This document shows positions 23,066 to 35,299 of a stretch of DNA of 64,000 nt, piece after piece. The stretch is from Chimonanthus salicifolius (lineage: Eukaryota; Streptophyta; Magnoliopsida; Laurales; Calycanthaceae). The stretch is from positions 40,742,314 through 40,806,313 of the forward strand of contig CM023536.1 in assembly GCA_013350335.1 (NCBI GenBank), written 5' to 3'. Made by a program: the position numbers and the translations under genes. The notes beneath the pieces are model-generated. The model saw nothing but the letters and a program-made list of their open reading frames with translations, made no database searches and was not told the DNA's origin. Numbering within the stretch: the first letter of the stretch is position 1; every line of letters begins with the position of its first letter.

Positions 23066-23996
23066 GGTATTATAATACTTTTTTTGGGAGGGGTTGGAGC
23101 TCTGCATGGTCTATCAATTTGTAAATCAAAATTTTGTATGTGACTTATGTTTGGAGAAGAATATGGTTGAAATCAATAGCACTATGGAGGAAGATAATAA
23201 TATTTAGAGTCATCATTTTTTTTTTGCATAAACCATTTTTGTATAATGAACAGATTTGATTTGAATTAGTGAAATGCCATGATTCTTTTTGTTTTAGCCA
23301 TTTTTCATCTACATTTAGTAGAATATTTTTGAATTCTATAAATGTCAAATCTTTTGTGAAAGATAACTTTTAGGATTGTTTTAGATAGTTAACATTCATC
23401 AAACGTAAAAGCCCATAGTTTGTGGTCAATTTAGTCTAAACAGAGATGGACCTCAATATTCTCTCTAAACTGAGATCAACCCTCTCAAATACATTCACCA
23501 ATGAATCATAAAACTCTGTACAGGCCAGTTTGGTTGTAGAGTTAAGTGAAGCCACGAAAAGGTGTATGAGAAAGGAAAGAAGGAGAAGAGAGTTGTGGAC
23601 CAGTTGTTGAAGTACCATTCTATGCTTGACGATTCAACTGATAAAATGAAGATTCTAGAGAAGATGTAGAAATACAGGCCAGAAGCTGCTCAAATTGTAT
23701 TAACAAAATGCTTTACAGCCCTTGATCCCTGCAAGTGCAAAAGTTTTTGAAAATTTGTCAAGTGTAAAAGCTAATGAAAAGTTTTTACAATTATTACAAG
23801 CTAAGATTTTCACTATTATTAGTGTTATATTAGTATCATTATAAAATCTTAGAAGGCCCAGAAATGATACAGACAACCCAAAGCAAATAGTATTTTCCAA
23901 CACATTGACTAGGTCATCGAAGCAGTAGAGTTTTAGGATTTTCACAACATGGGTGCAACTGGTTGGGTCTGTGACTCTGCATTCCAGTGACTGCTT

Positions 23997-24214
23997 CAGG
24001 CACAGAAATGAGAGATCATTCGAATCAGGCCAAGCTTGCCCTCCCTCATTTCTTGTCCCTTTCTCACTGATTGACAACTTAATCAATGGCAATAGCAGTG
24101 GTATCAGGCACAGAAATGAGAGATCAATTTGAAATCAGGCCAAGCTTGCCCTCCTTCCTCTCTTGTCCCCTTCTCACTGATTGACAACTTAATCAATGGC
24201 AAGAGCAGTGGTAG
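23997..24214 (+). repeat. 108-bp tandem duplication
   Basis: Two adjacent units starting CAGGCACAGAAATGAGAGATCA (23,997-24,104 and 24,105-24,214), about 90% alike. Absent from the sister copy near 10,560-10,640, so it arose after the segmental duplication. Confidence 0.9.
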
Positions 24215-24300
24215 CTGCAATTTGCATGATAGAAATCAATGTTTTAACATATTTATTAAGAGTGTTGAGTATTGTTGATATCCTTGAAATTATGTGTTGT

Positions 24301-25466
24301 ATTATCCTAACACTTTGTATATGAGGCATAGATGCAACACTCAAGCATAAGTTTTGCAAATTGTAAGGTAGTGTAGCTTACAGTCTAATATCGTTTACCC
24401 ATATTTATCAATTAAGAAAATGATTATGATGATAAAAACACTAAGTAGTCATTCATTCTGTGCATGATTACATGTTCTTGTTTAGCACAGATGAGTACAT
24501 GAAGCAGTTGAGGACGAAGATATTACAATTAAGAAAAGATATTGGATGCCCACTTTTCTTATTGCATCAAAATTTTAGATTTACCCCATAGAACCAACTT
24601 ATATCAGCATGCTGCAAGATTTACAAACGCTGGAGGAGATTGAATAGACTCTAATACTTCTCACCTAGACTGACCTTGTATACCACCAACCACAATATCT
24701 TGATCATTTATATAGTTGTTTGGGAAATAAATATTACTCTTAACAAATCAACTGTTAAAATGCAAGATAGAATTACACATTCAGAAACAGATTTATGCTT
24801 GTGACAGCTAAAACGAAGCAGAAACTAGACCAGAGAATGATGTTTCTTTTCATTTCATAATGTCATCACATTCTTCATGAGTGTGCTAGAACTAAATGAG
24901 AGGACCTGTCTTCCTTATCCAAGATTCCTGTGGCAATATTCTGTTGTAATGTGCCTCATAAGAATCATCTATTTCCAATTTCATAGAGGATGCATGGCTT
25001 CTCTTATGGCTCTTTTAAGACAGTAGTAGATGTTCCAATGCCAAATATGAATCAGGACCTGCTGGAGTTCCTACCAAGTTGTTGTGCATCTCCACTAGTT
25101 TCATGGTATCATGCCATGCCCGCTTAGAGTATTCTAATTGTGATACATAAACTTCTCTAATGAATACCATTTAAGGGAATACAACCAGTTAGAACCTGGA
25201 AGAGTACACTGCAAGCTTAAACAATATTTGGACTTGGTGGTGACAGGTTCCAAGTGTGTGTAATGTTTTTATAATTGGCAATTAGTTAAGTGAAACAAAT
25301 GATCACCAGGAAATAGAATGATTGACGAAACATGACATCTCAACTAATGTAAAAAGCACTAACCATAAAAATATAGCCTTCTTTCGTAAGTTTGAACCCA
25401 AATTAAGAGGCTTAAGATTTATTATAATTCTTCAGTTGGCACAAAAATGAATCATCCCATATTGGA
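24301..25466. other. No gene or element recognised
   Basis: AT-rich, unstructured as far as I can read. No frame above ~60 codons with any recognisable content. Confidence 0.4.
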
Positions 25467-25790
25467 GGTCAGTTGACTAGGATTGTCAAAATTCTAGGGA
25501 TCAAATCCAATGTTTGATAACTTAGCTAAGATGACTCAGTTATTGAGAAACTAACGTGAGTCAGTATGCATTATGGTCACTTAACTAAGATTGTCAAAAT
25601 TCTAGGGATCAAATCCAAAGTTTGATAACTTCGCTTAGATGACTCAGTTATTGAGAAAATGATGTGCACCAGCATAAATTGAAGGTCACTTAATATTGTC
25701 AAAATTCTAGGCTCAAATCCAAAGTTTGATAACTTAGCTTAGATGACTCGGTTGTTGAGAAATTGCTGTGGGTTAGAATGCATTGATCAA
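25467..25790 (+). repeat. ~108-bp minisatellite, three copies
   Basis: Units start at 25,467, 25,575 and 25,684, each with GATTGTCAAAATTCTAGGGA, AAATCCAAAGTTTGATAACT and GATGACTCAGTTATTGAGAAA. The third is slightly shortened. Non-coding. Confidence 0.9.
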
Positions 25791-26351
25791 ATCCATCAAG
25801 TTGGTCATAGACCAATATTCTTGACCCCCCCCTAATCCGATTCAATCAATAGCCACTTATTGCATAGAGTTTAGACCAACTAAGATTATTCAATCACTTG
25901 GTATCTGAATGTTCTGAGCTGGCCCTCTGTTAATTAAATAAAATTCTAGATTTTCCAGAAAAAAATAATAATCACTCTTTACCCTTCAACCATAGTTCCT
26001 CCCATAGGAAATTCAATTAATGGAAAATTGGAAAGGAACCCTTGGAAATAAGATGGTTGTTATTACTTTTCAAAAAAAAAAAAAAAGGTTTCTATTGAAG
26101 GCAAGGTAAATTTGCCGTAGGTAAACAAAAGGCTTGTTTATCCCTTTTAGCAATTTTGCATGGTAGTGATGATAGAATTGAGCTAGGATCTCGAAAGCAC
26201 CAAATAAATGGAAGTGCCATCATCCTCTTCTCTCTTCGATTTATCACTAATCATATTCTATATCCAATATGGGATTCATGGATTTAGTCAATGCCATTCA
26301 CATCATTCAATCTGCACATTCATTCATTTGCAAGGCTTCGATTGATCTAAC
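25791..26351. other. No gene; spacer before LTR D
   Basis: Contains a poly-A tract (26,071-26,086) and nothing else recognised. Confidence 0.4.
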
Positions 26352-28138
26352 TATTGAGTCTAGAAAAATGACATTTTTACCCATTAATTTTGGATTAGTT
26401 AGCCTTTATTTTGTAATTAAAAGATGCAGTTAATGTCATTTCTTAGTTTTGTAGATAAAATATGGGAAATACAGGAAACAATCATAAATCAGTGGAGAAT
26501 TGCAAGAATTAAGCTTAATTTGGAAGATCTGGAATTTTATAATTAATTCATACCACTTTTAGGATTTTTAATGTAAATTGATTAATCTGGATCTAGTTAT
26601 GAGATTCTTGATTAATTCAATATTTTAGATTTTAAGTGGTTGGTTAATTATTTAATTCTAAAATAAGAGAGTCTGCAATTCAAGGGCCAGAAGAGAACAA
26701 GAGTTTGAAATCAAGATCCATGAGCTAGAGATCCATTGCAAATGAGCCATGCTATGTTCCAAAGTCAAAGCACTGGGCCAGGCTCAAGCAATCCATGCGC
26801 ATTCTACAAAGTGAGCTAGGCCAATGTGAAGTCCAAGCCCAACAATCCCAAGTCCAAGAAGTTGAAGCCCAAGTCCATAAGTTGAAGTCGAAGTCCAAGG
26901 TCCAACTACTCCATGATCCAAATTCGAATTCAGCAAACCATAAGTCCAAATCCACATAAACCCATATCCAAAGGCGAACCCCATCTTCATACATGCAATC
27001 CTAACCACTCATATTCATCCACACCATTCATCTCATCTCATAAAACATAGGAAACCCTAAAGCCACGTACCAAATCCAAACCATACATCCATTATATTAA
27101 GATCTAGGCCATCCATTTCATCCATCATTTAGATTAACCTTAGGATCATGATCATCCATACATAATCTCATCACCCATCCATTTATTTTATCCATCATTT
27201 AGTTAAGCCATTAGATCTTTGGACATTTCATCATAGCCATTCATCTATAAAACCCTAGATCTAGGTTAACTTGGGAACCAAGCCACCTCCTCCTATCCAT
27301 TCGAATTTTACACATCATAAACACCTCATCACCTAATCCATCTCCACCATATTCGAATTTGCCATCTCATCTCCACCATATTCGAATTTGCCATCTCATC
27401 TCTACCTTCGCACGATTTTTGCAACTAAAAATCCTCCATGCATTTGACCAAAAATCCATTCAAGTTCATTCCTAAAATCTTTAAACACCTCATAATCCAA
27501 TCCACACAACCCATACATGATTTTCCCATATCTTTTCCACCTCATGCATATCACTAGTCAACCCTAGGCCATGTCATCTACTTCATCTCATCCACTCATT
27601 CATTCTAACTTTCAATCTCATCCATTCATTGCATTAAAACCCTAGACACATAAAATTCGCCCATGCCCTATCTTCTTTCCTAAATCCCAATTTTCTCTCA
27701 TTCCTTGCTTAGCCACCAAGCTAGGATCCTACCAAGAGCCCTAGGAAACCCTAATCTTATCATCTCTAAAATCTCCTCCATCCATATTATGTGAGATCCA
27801 ATCCAAGCCATCACCAATCACTTAAACCAAGATTAAATCCCAACCGTTCATTCCAACCCTGAGCCTACAAATAGAGCACTAGTTACAATGGAATTCAAAT
27901 TTGACCTGGAGCTTGAAAGGACCAAAGGCTGGGGGAAAAGACAAAAAGACAGGAGCACCATTCTAATTTTACAAGTGAGAGTTGTAAATTTTTATTTTTA
28001 TGTTGTCTTTCTTGTATTTAATTTGTAATTGTCTGTACCGAATTCTTTCATTAAATAAATACAAGATATTCCTTTAGAATCCTGAAACATCTAATTTTCA
28101 GATTTCATTGATGATTGTTTTGATTTGATTTTAAGTTT

Positions 28139-28143
28139 ATAAT
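28139..28143 (+). repeat. Target duplication ATAAT (left)
   Basis: Identical to 34,404-34,408 and directly adjacent to the two LTR outer ends, TGAAAGTCCCC and CACTAACA. This is a 5-bp duplication as expected for LTR element integration. Confidence 0.9.
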
Positions 28144-29753
28144 TGAAAGTCCCCTTGGGAGCTAAAACAACATAATTGACTCCAGAGGGGGGATGAATAG
28201 GTCAATTTAAAATCGTTGGTCCTTTTTAAATTTACTCGATTGATTAGTTTAAGCGTAGTGGATATATCAATCAAGTGTGTGTGTTAGCAAATGTGTTTTA
28301 ACAATCAACACAAGAAATTAGCTCTAACATCACAAATAAAAGGAACACAAGATATAAAGTGGTTCGATTCGCCAACCTACATCCACTGTTAGAACTCGCT
28401 CAACCTTAAGTTATCTCCAAATTCACTATCTAACTCTAGAGTTTTTTATAGTGGTTCCGGAGCAAATCCTCCTTAATTTACTTTCGGGTCAAAGGTTTTA
28501 AAAATAAAATTAAAACCAAGAAAACTTGCTTTTGAAGCTCTTTCTCGCTGATGTGTGTTTCTTGAAGATCTCACTCACTGAGTGCCGACGCTCCTCCTTG
28601 TAGCCGTGGTAAAGCAATCACAATTTCAGGGTGACAAGGAAACTGTTTCAGGTTTCCTAGTTTATATCTCTCCTCTTTTTCTCACTTTCAAACTCAATCA
28701 ACAGATTGGTTGTTTATGATTTTCCTCCTCTCATTCTCACTTCCAAACACAATCAATAGATTAGTTGTTTATAATTCTTAGTACCATAGTATTGATCGTT
28801 CCTTAGAGTATATAAATCTTCTCAGCTCAAGGAAGATACTAAAACAGTCACCCAACACTCATATTTATAGAGGAGTCTTAACAATTTTTCTGACTGTCCA
28901 GAACAGACAGGTCGGTGGCACCGATAGGTCGGTGTTCATATTTATTACCCTTCAACCACCCGACCGTTGCGCTTTAAATGCACTCCCAACAACTTTATTA
29001 CTTACCGGTCGACAGGTCGGTGTCGCCGATAGGTTGACAAACATGGCACCGAGAGGTTGGTCCATACGAGAGGCTCGGTCTGGGGTAACACCATGCTGAC
29101 AGAGTTTCATGTCCCGAAACTTGTCCTACCCAGAACGACCTGTCGCCCTTCACCGAGGGGTCGGTCCTCGTACTCTCGATCGGCCTTGATATACCGATAT
29201 GTATGTTCCTTAGAGAGCCCACTTGTGTTCAAAGTCGAGAACTCACAAGTGTTTTATCGATGAGTCGTTGACCTACGAGAGGTCGTTCAGTTCATCACCG
29301 AAGGGTCGGTGCATAGAGACTCTCGATCAGAGACTTTTCCAGAATGACAGTTCAATGATCCAGAACTTATGTCAATCTGGCCGACCAGTCCTTGACCACG
29401 ATGGGTCGATCCTAGTCTCCACCGACGGATCGGTGAGAACGACTGGTCGAGCTGTCAGTGAACATAATTCATATTTCCAAGTTCGTTGTCCAGCGTCCTC
29501 TCTTATGTTTCTTTATTGATTTACCATTTGTTCAGCTAAGCCTAGAGATAGTCCTCTCTAAGGTGTGGGTACCACCTAAGGTCATCTATGGCCAAATACC
29601 TATTTTTTGTGATTGTCATGACGATGAGCTTTGAACCTGATGGAGCACGATCATCATTCCTAATCATCTTGGGTCTACAAGCTTCTTAGCAAGTCCTTCT
29701 TCCCGAGTCATGGAATTGACAAACAGGGACTCGGCAAGGTCGGGGCACTAACA
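28144..29753 (-). repeat. 3' LTR of the antisense Sirevirus-type element
   Basis: 1,610 bases from TGAAAGTCCCCTTGGGAGCT to GGGGCACTAACA, colinear with the other A LTRs. The GGTCGGT/ACCGACC palindrome-rich section is at 28,910-29,460. Confidence 0.9.
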
Positions 29754-29766
29754 ATCTCCCCCTTTG
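29754..29766 (-). other. Polypurine tract
   Basis: Minus strand CAAAGGGGGAGAT, immediately 5' of the LTR start TGTTAGTGCCCCGACC. Confidence 0.85.
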
Positions 29767-32682
29767 TGAATTTCATGACAAAACATAGAAACTAACCCAA
29801 TTACAAGCCCACCCTTATTACAACACATTTGAATACAAAAATATTACATCACATGTGCATATTCAAATGGAAAAAACAAGACTATGATCTTCGCATATTC
29901 TTGTTCAGCTTGCTTCTTTTATATCTTCATGTTCAAGCACAGAAGCAAGCAACACTGGGCAATTCATTAGATGGGTTAGTTCAAAACATAAGCATGCATT
30001 CATGGACTAAACAGGATTAGCATTTATCCTCCTCATACATCAATGATTTCCTAGCCAACAATACTACCCATTGTTGAGAAGATTTTCACCCCCAATCTTT
30101 ATGAGTTTGATCTCCCAAACTTCAAGTATAGACATTCCCAAGTTCATTGGCTTCTTCATCTTCCTCCCCTTAGAGCTTCTACATTTTCTCCCTCATTTTG
30201 TCATTCAATTGACAAAGATTAGTACGCAGGCATCGATTTTCAAGCACTCCCCCATGCTTCTTGCATTCAATGCTTAACTAAGTTCTGCTAAAACTCATGG
30301 TTCTCCCCTATGGTTCAATGCACACTTCTCACGCATCAAAGCTTGTTTTCCCCTGCACAAGCTAAGTTTCAGCTTAGCAGATTTCTTCCATGAGTCAGGA
30401 CTAATGTCCTAGCCTTCCTAGAGTCTTCTTGTGAGATTTCCTTGAGAGGGTCTTGACTCGACGACTTATAGTAAGCAGAAGAGACGGAGATTCTCCTCGA
30501 TGCCACTGAGATTTGAATTTCTCATGCAAGGTGGCATGATCATTCTCAGAATCAGAGGATACAATAATGACTGGGAACTTGTTCCTTGTCATTTTTCACT
30601 ACTGAGGAGAGGAGAATGCAATTAGCTTACCCAACCAATGGGAATCACAAATCCGTGATTTTCAAGCTACTTGAGGCGGAACGAACAGAAACCCTCTGTT
30701 TTTCCTGCACGAAATCGATCCGAGATATCCTATCAACTGGTCTAGGGCACGAGAGGAGATGAGAAAATCGTCAGAGTTTAGCCAGAGAAGGAACGACGAT
30801 TTTGAAATAATCAGTCGTTTTGTGCAGAAATAGACCTTTTAACTTACTCTTTTTGATTCACCGACGGGTCGTGACCAACGATCGGTCTGTGTCGATATGT
30901 CGATATGCATCGACCTGTCTCCCTTTTCTATTTTTCCCCCTTTCGGACAGTGTTCTGATTCCCAGTAGTACTGACTTGTCTATTCTTCCGACTAGTCTAT
31001 CCTTCGACTTGGGTTTTAAACTTGAAGGATGATTTGGGGGTGGGGGGGGGGGGGGGGGGGGGGGGGGTGGGGTGCTTGCGATGTTCATAGTTCATTAAGT
31101 TTTGCTTATACACCTTTAAATACCAATGATGATACATACATTCACACCTTTTTTGTGCCATTTGAAGATTCAATTCATCATTATGAAAGTAGGCACAAAA
31201 CATGGATTATAGATCTCTCCTGGATCCAAACCAATCTAAGTACCTTGAGCACATTTAATTTACCAATTTAAACATATTGCCTAGGTGTGTGATGTCATGT
31301 GATGTGGCATTTTTAGGCTTTAGCAAAGGCAAGGTGTCTATGAACAAGAGTCATTCCACATAATGTATAAAGCAACAAGTATTGGAGTGAGACACTAGGA
31401 ACACTGATCATACATTCATTTCCCATTTTGATTACAATAATTATGCATATAGAAATGAATTATGACGCTACACACACAACTGTCATACCTGTTATCATGT
31501 TATTACCCAAAACATGATAAACACTTTATCATTCTTTCAAGTATACATTCCTAGAAAAAGCTGGTACATAAATGGATTATAGTTAAGCATATTTGATCAT
31601 TTGATCAACATTTTTGGTAGGTCACACCAAAAATCCATTTAAGGGCATAGATCATATTTCATTCCACACGGGATTCACAAGTGTAGGAACTTGGAATGAA
31701 ACGATATTGTGTATATGTACCATACACACCTTATACATGAGGTAATGCACAACTTCATTCATTTCCTAAAAATACACAATCCACATGGCATATGAAATGA
31801 GATAAGTATATTCCAATACTTAAGAGTGCAAAGCTACATGTACATATGAGTATCTTGCATAAGATCAATCCAACCATCAAACAAGAACATGGATTGTAGG
31901 TAAGATATAAGGTCATTCCGAAACATGTTTCAAATGTGATACAAACAATGGTAACCATTACATATTTGAACACAACCTTGTGAAACTTGGAATCTAAGTT
32001 CACAATCAGGTGATGGTCTTTTATCAAATCTGTTTTCAATTTTGGGTGTCTTCCCATTTGACTTTGCACATCAAAGCTTCCAGATTTTGTATCACGATGT
32101 TTGACCTAAACATGAAAGGCAAATATTTTGGTACATGGCCACAAAGGATACTTAAAGGTCACTACCTTCATCAAGTTTCTTTTCTCTATCCTCTTCTTCT
32201 CTTAGAGGATTTAACTTGGACTTTTTCAATGGATGAACCATTCACCTATATTCTCAGTACACAACTTGTTCATGATAGGTGGTGTTATCCATTGGGCTAG
32301 AAGAGGCAATTTTTCATGGATTCTTTCAGCCTCTTTTGCTGCTTCATATTTTTTAAATATTTTGAAAGCATGTTATGAAATAATAATGATGAATGCTATG
32401 AATGTTTGGTTAAAGTGCATATCCATTTCATCACTAGTCCAAGTAATTTGGTCTGTGAGCTAAGTGGTCATGGAAGTTGAAGGTTTATCCAATACCCTTT
32501 CCATAGGCATAGACACTTTCTATTCACCTATTTCCAAACACATTTATTGATGAAAAAAAATTAAATTTTTCATTTTTATTTTTCATTACAAATGGAGGTT
32601 TGGAAATATCATGGCTTTCTCTCACACCCATTGTTCTAGCACGGATCAACTCGGATGGTTAGATCCTTTCACAAAATCACGA
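29767..32682 (-). pseudogene. Degenerate interior of antisense Sirevirus-type element
   Basis: The first part (to ~30,860) parallels the 3' untranslated and accessory-ORF zone of the other copies: purine-rich tracts appear as CCCCC strings, and TATCAACTGGTCTAGGGCACGA mirrors the leader of the accessory ORF. A 63-codon minus frame at 30,401-30,592 may be an accessory-ORF trace. Near the primer site the minus strand reads MGVRESHDISKPPF (about 32,630 down), a decayed gag start. The rest shows no recognisable protein. Confidence 0.5.
31042..31067 (+). repeat. G26 homopolymer
   Basis: Twenty-six consecutive G, preceded by GATTTGGGGGT and followed by TGGGG, in total about 33 G in 37 bases (31,036-31,072). 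Several proline-only frames on the other strand are artefacts of it. Confidence 0.95.
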
Positions 32683-32695
32683 GGCTCTGATAGCA
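32683..32695 (-). other. Primer-binding site, initiator Met-tRNA type (antisense)
   Basis: Plus strand GGCTCTGATAGCA is the reverse complement of TGCTATCAGAGCC, one base off the standard TGGTATCAGAGCC. It lies two bases from the 5' LTR end. Confidence 0.85.
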
Positions 32696-32697
32696 AT

Positions 32698-34403
32698 TGA
32701 AAGTCCCCTTGGGAGCTAGAAGAAAACAATTGACCCGAGAGGGAGAGGGGGGGGGGGGGGGGTGAATAGGTTAATCTAAATTCGTTGGTCCTTTTTAAAT
32801 TTACTCGATTGATTAGTTTAAGCACAATGGATATATCAATCAAGTGAGTGTGTGTTAGCAAATGTGCTTTAACAATCAACACAAGAAATTAGCTCTAACA
32901 TCACAAACAGAATGACACAAGATATAAAGTGTTCGGTTCGCCAATCTACATCCACTGTTAGGACTCGCTCAATCTTAAGTTATCCCCAAATTCACTATGT
33001 GGGGACTGACACCCTCACTTAATCGGCTGGGAATTCCACCTCACTTAATCGGCTGGGAATTCCACCTCACTTAATCGGCTGGGAATTCTACCCACCATTG
33101 TGCCAGAGACGATGCTCTAGAGTTTTTAATAATGGTTCCAGAGCAAATCCTCCTTAATCCACTTTTGGCTCAAAGGTTTTAAAAACAAAATTAAAACTAT
33201 GAAGCACTTGCCTTTGAAGCCTTTTCTTGCTAATTTGTGCTTCTTGAAGATCTCACCCACTGAGTGTTGACGCTTCTCCTTGTAGCCATTGTAGAGCAAT
33301 CACAATCTCAGGGTGACAAACAAACTGGTTTCAAGTTTCCTAATTTATATCTCTCCTCTCTTTCTCACTTTCAAACTCAATCAACAAATTGGTTGTTTAT
33401 GATTTTCGTTCTCTCTTTCTCACTTCCAAACACAATCAATAGACTGGTGGTTTATGACTCTTAGTATCAGAGTGTTGATCGTTCGTAAAAGTATATAACT
33501 CCTCTCAGTTCAAGGAAGATAGTAAAACAATCACCCAACACTCATATTTATAGAGGAGCCTTAACGATTTTCTGACTGTCTAGAACGAACAGGTCGGTGG
33601 CACCGATGGGTCGATGTTCATATTTGTTACCGTTCAACCACCCGACCGTTGTACTTTAAATACACTCCCAACGGCTTTAATACTTATCTGTCGACAGGTC
33701 GGTGTCGCCGATGGGTCGACAATCATGGCACCGAGAGGTCGGTCCACACAAGACACTCGATCTAGGGCAACACCTTGCTGACAAAATTTCATGTCCCGAA
33801 ATTTGTCCTACCCAAAATGACTTATCGCCCTTCACCGAGGGGTCGGTCCTAATACTCTCGATCGGTATTACTATATTGATATGTATGTTTCTTCGAGAGC
33901 CCACTTATGTTCAAAGTCCAGAACTCACAAGTGTTTTATTGACGAGTCGTTGACCACGAGGAGTCGTTCACTCGATCAGAGGCTTTACCAGAATGACAAT
34001 TCAATGATCCAGAACTTACGTCAATTTGGCCGACCAGTCCTTGACCATGATGGGTCAATCATGTCTCCACCGAGGGGTTGGTAGGAACGACTGGTCGAGC
34101 TGTCAGTGAACATAATTCATATTTCCAAGCTCATTGTCCAGCTTTCTCTCTCAGGCTTCTTTATGGATTTACCATTTGTTCAACTAAGCGTAGAGATAGT
34201 CCTATCTATGGTGTGGGTGCCACCTAAGGTCATCTATGGCCAAATACCTATTTTTTTGTGATTGCCATGACAATGATCTTTGAACCCTGGTGGAGCATGA
34301 TCTCATTCTTGATCATCTTGGGTCTACAAACTTCTTACCAAGTGCTTCTTCTCGAGTCATGGAATTGACAAACAGGGACTCGGCAAGGCCGGGGGCACTA
34401 ACA
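32698..34403 (-). repeat. 5' LTR of the antisense Sirevirus-type element
   Basis: 1,706 bases from TGAAAGTCCCCTTGGGAGCT to GGGGGCACTAACA. Has a G16 tract at 32,747-32,762. A ~30-base unit TCACTTAATCGGCTGGGAATTCCACC is present in three tandem copies at 33,016-33,090, where other A LTRs have one or two. Confidence 0.9.
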
Positions 34404-35299
34404 ATAATCTTTGCTTATTTAATTGGACATGAAATAGTTAGAACTAGGTCGTAAGTGTTGAATCTAAGTTGCTAAGGCCCAATTTATTAAATTAAAGTTT
34501 ATAATTCTTGATTTTGATGAAAGAACTTGAATTGAGATTTTGATTTTTACGCGAATTTCAGATCTAGATTTTGTATTCGTTTACACATTTTGGGCGATGA
34601 ACGGTCTATTCCAACAACCACCCTTTGCATTCTTCACCTTTAAATTTCGTTATTTACTTTACTTGCAATTTTATTTCCAGTATTTTATTATGTTAGCTCC
34701 CTTGTTTGTTTGTTGTATTTAAATGTTCAATTTATTTTCATGTTTTTATTTCAAGTCTTATATGTTCATGTATTTTATTATTTAATTCTTTGTATCAAAA
34801 AATTCTCTCTCAAGATTCACCTAACTAAGGTTAGAGATGTAACATTTTGATCTTAAAACATGTGATTTTAAATTAAGATGAGACTACATATCCATGTTTC
34901 ACCAATTTAATAAAAAGGAGATATATTTGATTCTCGACTTGTTAAATTCACAAGTTAGATAATAATGGTGTTAACTTTAGTTTTCTAAGATTTAAATTAA
35001 AATTGTAATTCCATATATTAGATTTCTTAAGATTACATCTTTTGAAAGCTACCTATTTATTTTTAAGCATATTTTTCGTAGGATTTCCTTTGGGTTCGAC
35101 CTCGCACTCATACTGCTATACTAAGATTAATCAAGTGTGTGAATAAAGAGTGTAAAAATAAATTGAACAATCACACAATCAAAAGACGAAACACCCACAA
35201 CACCAAATTTATAATGGTTCAGAGTAAATCCCTTTTACATCCACTGTTGGACTCACCCAACCTTGAGTTATCTCAAATACACTATGTGGGAGTTACACC

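Larger units (their letters stand above)
22849..24300 (+). repeat. Inverted duplicate of MAPK 3' region and flank
   Basis: Colinear with 11,750-10,440 read in reverse complement (see that entry for shared blocks). Divergence is moderate, with several indels, so the duplication is old. It ends near 24,300, after GTTGATATCCTTGAAATTATGTG, where the two copies stop matching. Confidence 0.85.
28144..34403 (-). mobile_element. Complete but pol-less Sirevirus-type element, antisense
   Basis: A 6,260-base element bounded by two family A LTRs and the duplicated ATAAT. On the minus strand: 5' LTR (34,403-32,698), Met-tRNA primer site, a decayed gag start, a degenerate interior, polypurine tract, 3' LTR (29,753-28,144). 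The interior between the LTRs is only 2.9 kb. No integrase, reverse transcriptase or RNase H motif was found, so it is a non-autonomous or internally deleted copy. The two LTRs differ by several indels, so insertion is not very recent. Confidence 0.88.
26352..35120 (+). mobile_element. LTR family D, solo copy split by a Sirevirus-type element
   Basis: The two pieces 26,352-28,143 and 34,404-35,120 together reproduce the family D LTR seen at 35,300-37,719. The start TATTGAGTCTAGAAAAATGAC matches TGTTGAGACATGAAAAATGAC. The middle has CAAGTCC-rich and CATCCATTCATC-rich low-complexity blocks. The right end GGGTTCGACCTCGCACTCAT matches the LTR end region and is cut ~50 bases short at 35,120. The intervening 28,144-34,403 is a later insertion with duplicated ATAAT. 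No primer site or internal domain adjoins it, so it is a solo LTR or a truncated one. Confidence 0.8.

Noticed and set aside
26752..27008. Trp-rich minus-strand frames
   Set aside because: They translate the CAAGTCC-type low-complexity block of LTR D.
30858..31203. Proline-rich frames
   Set aside because: They are translations of the G26 homopolymer.
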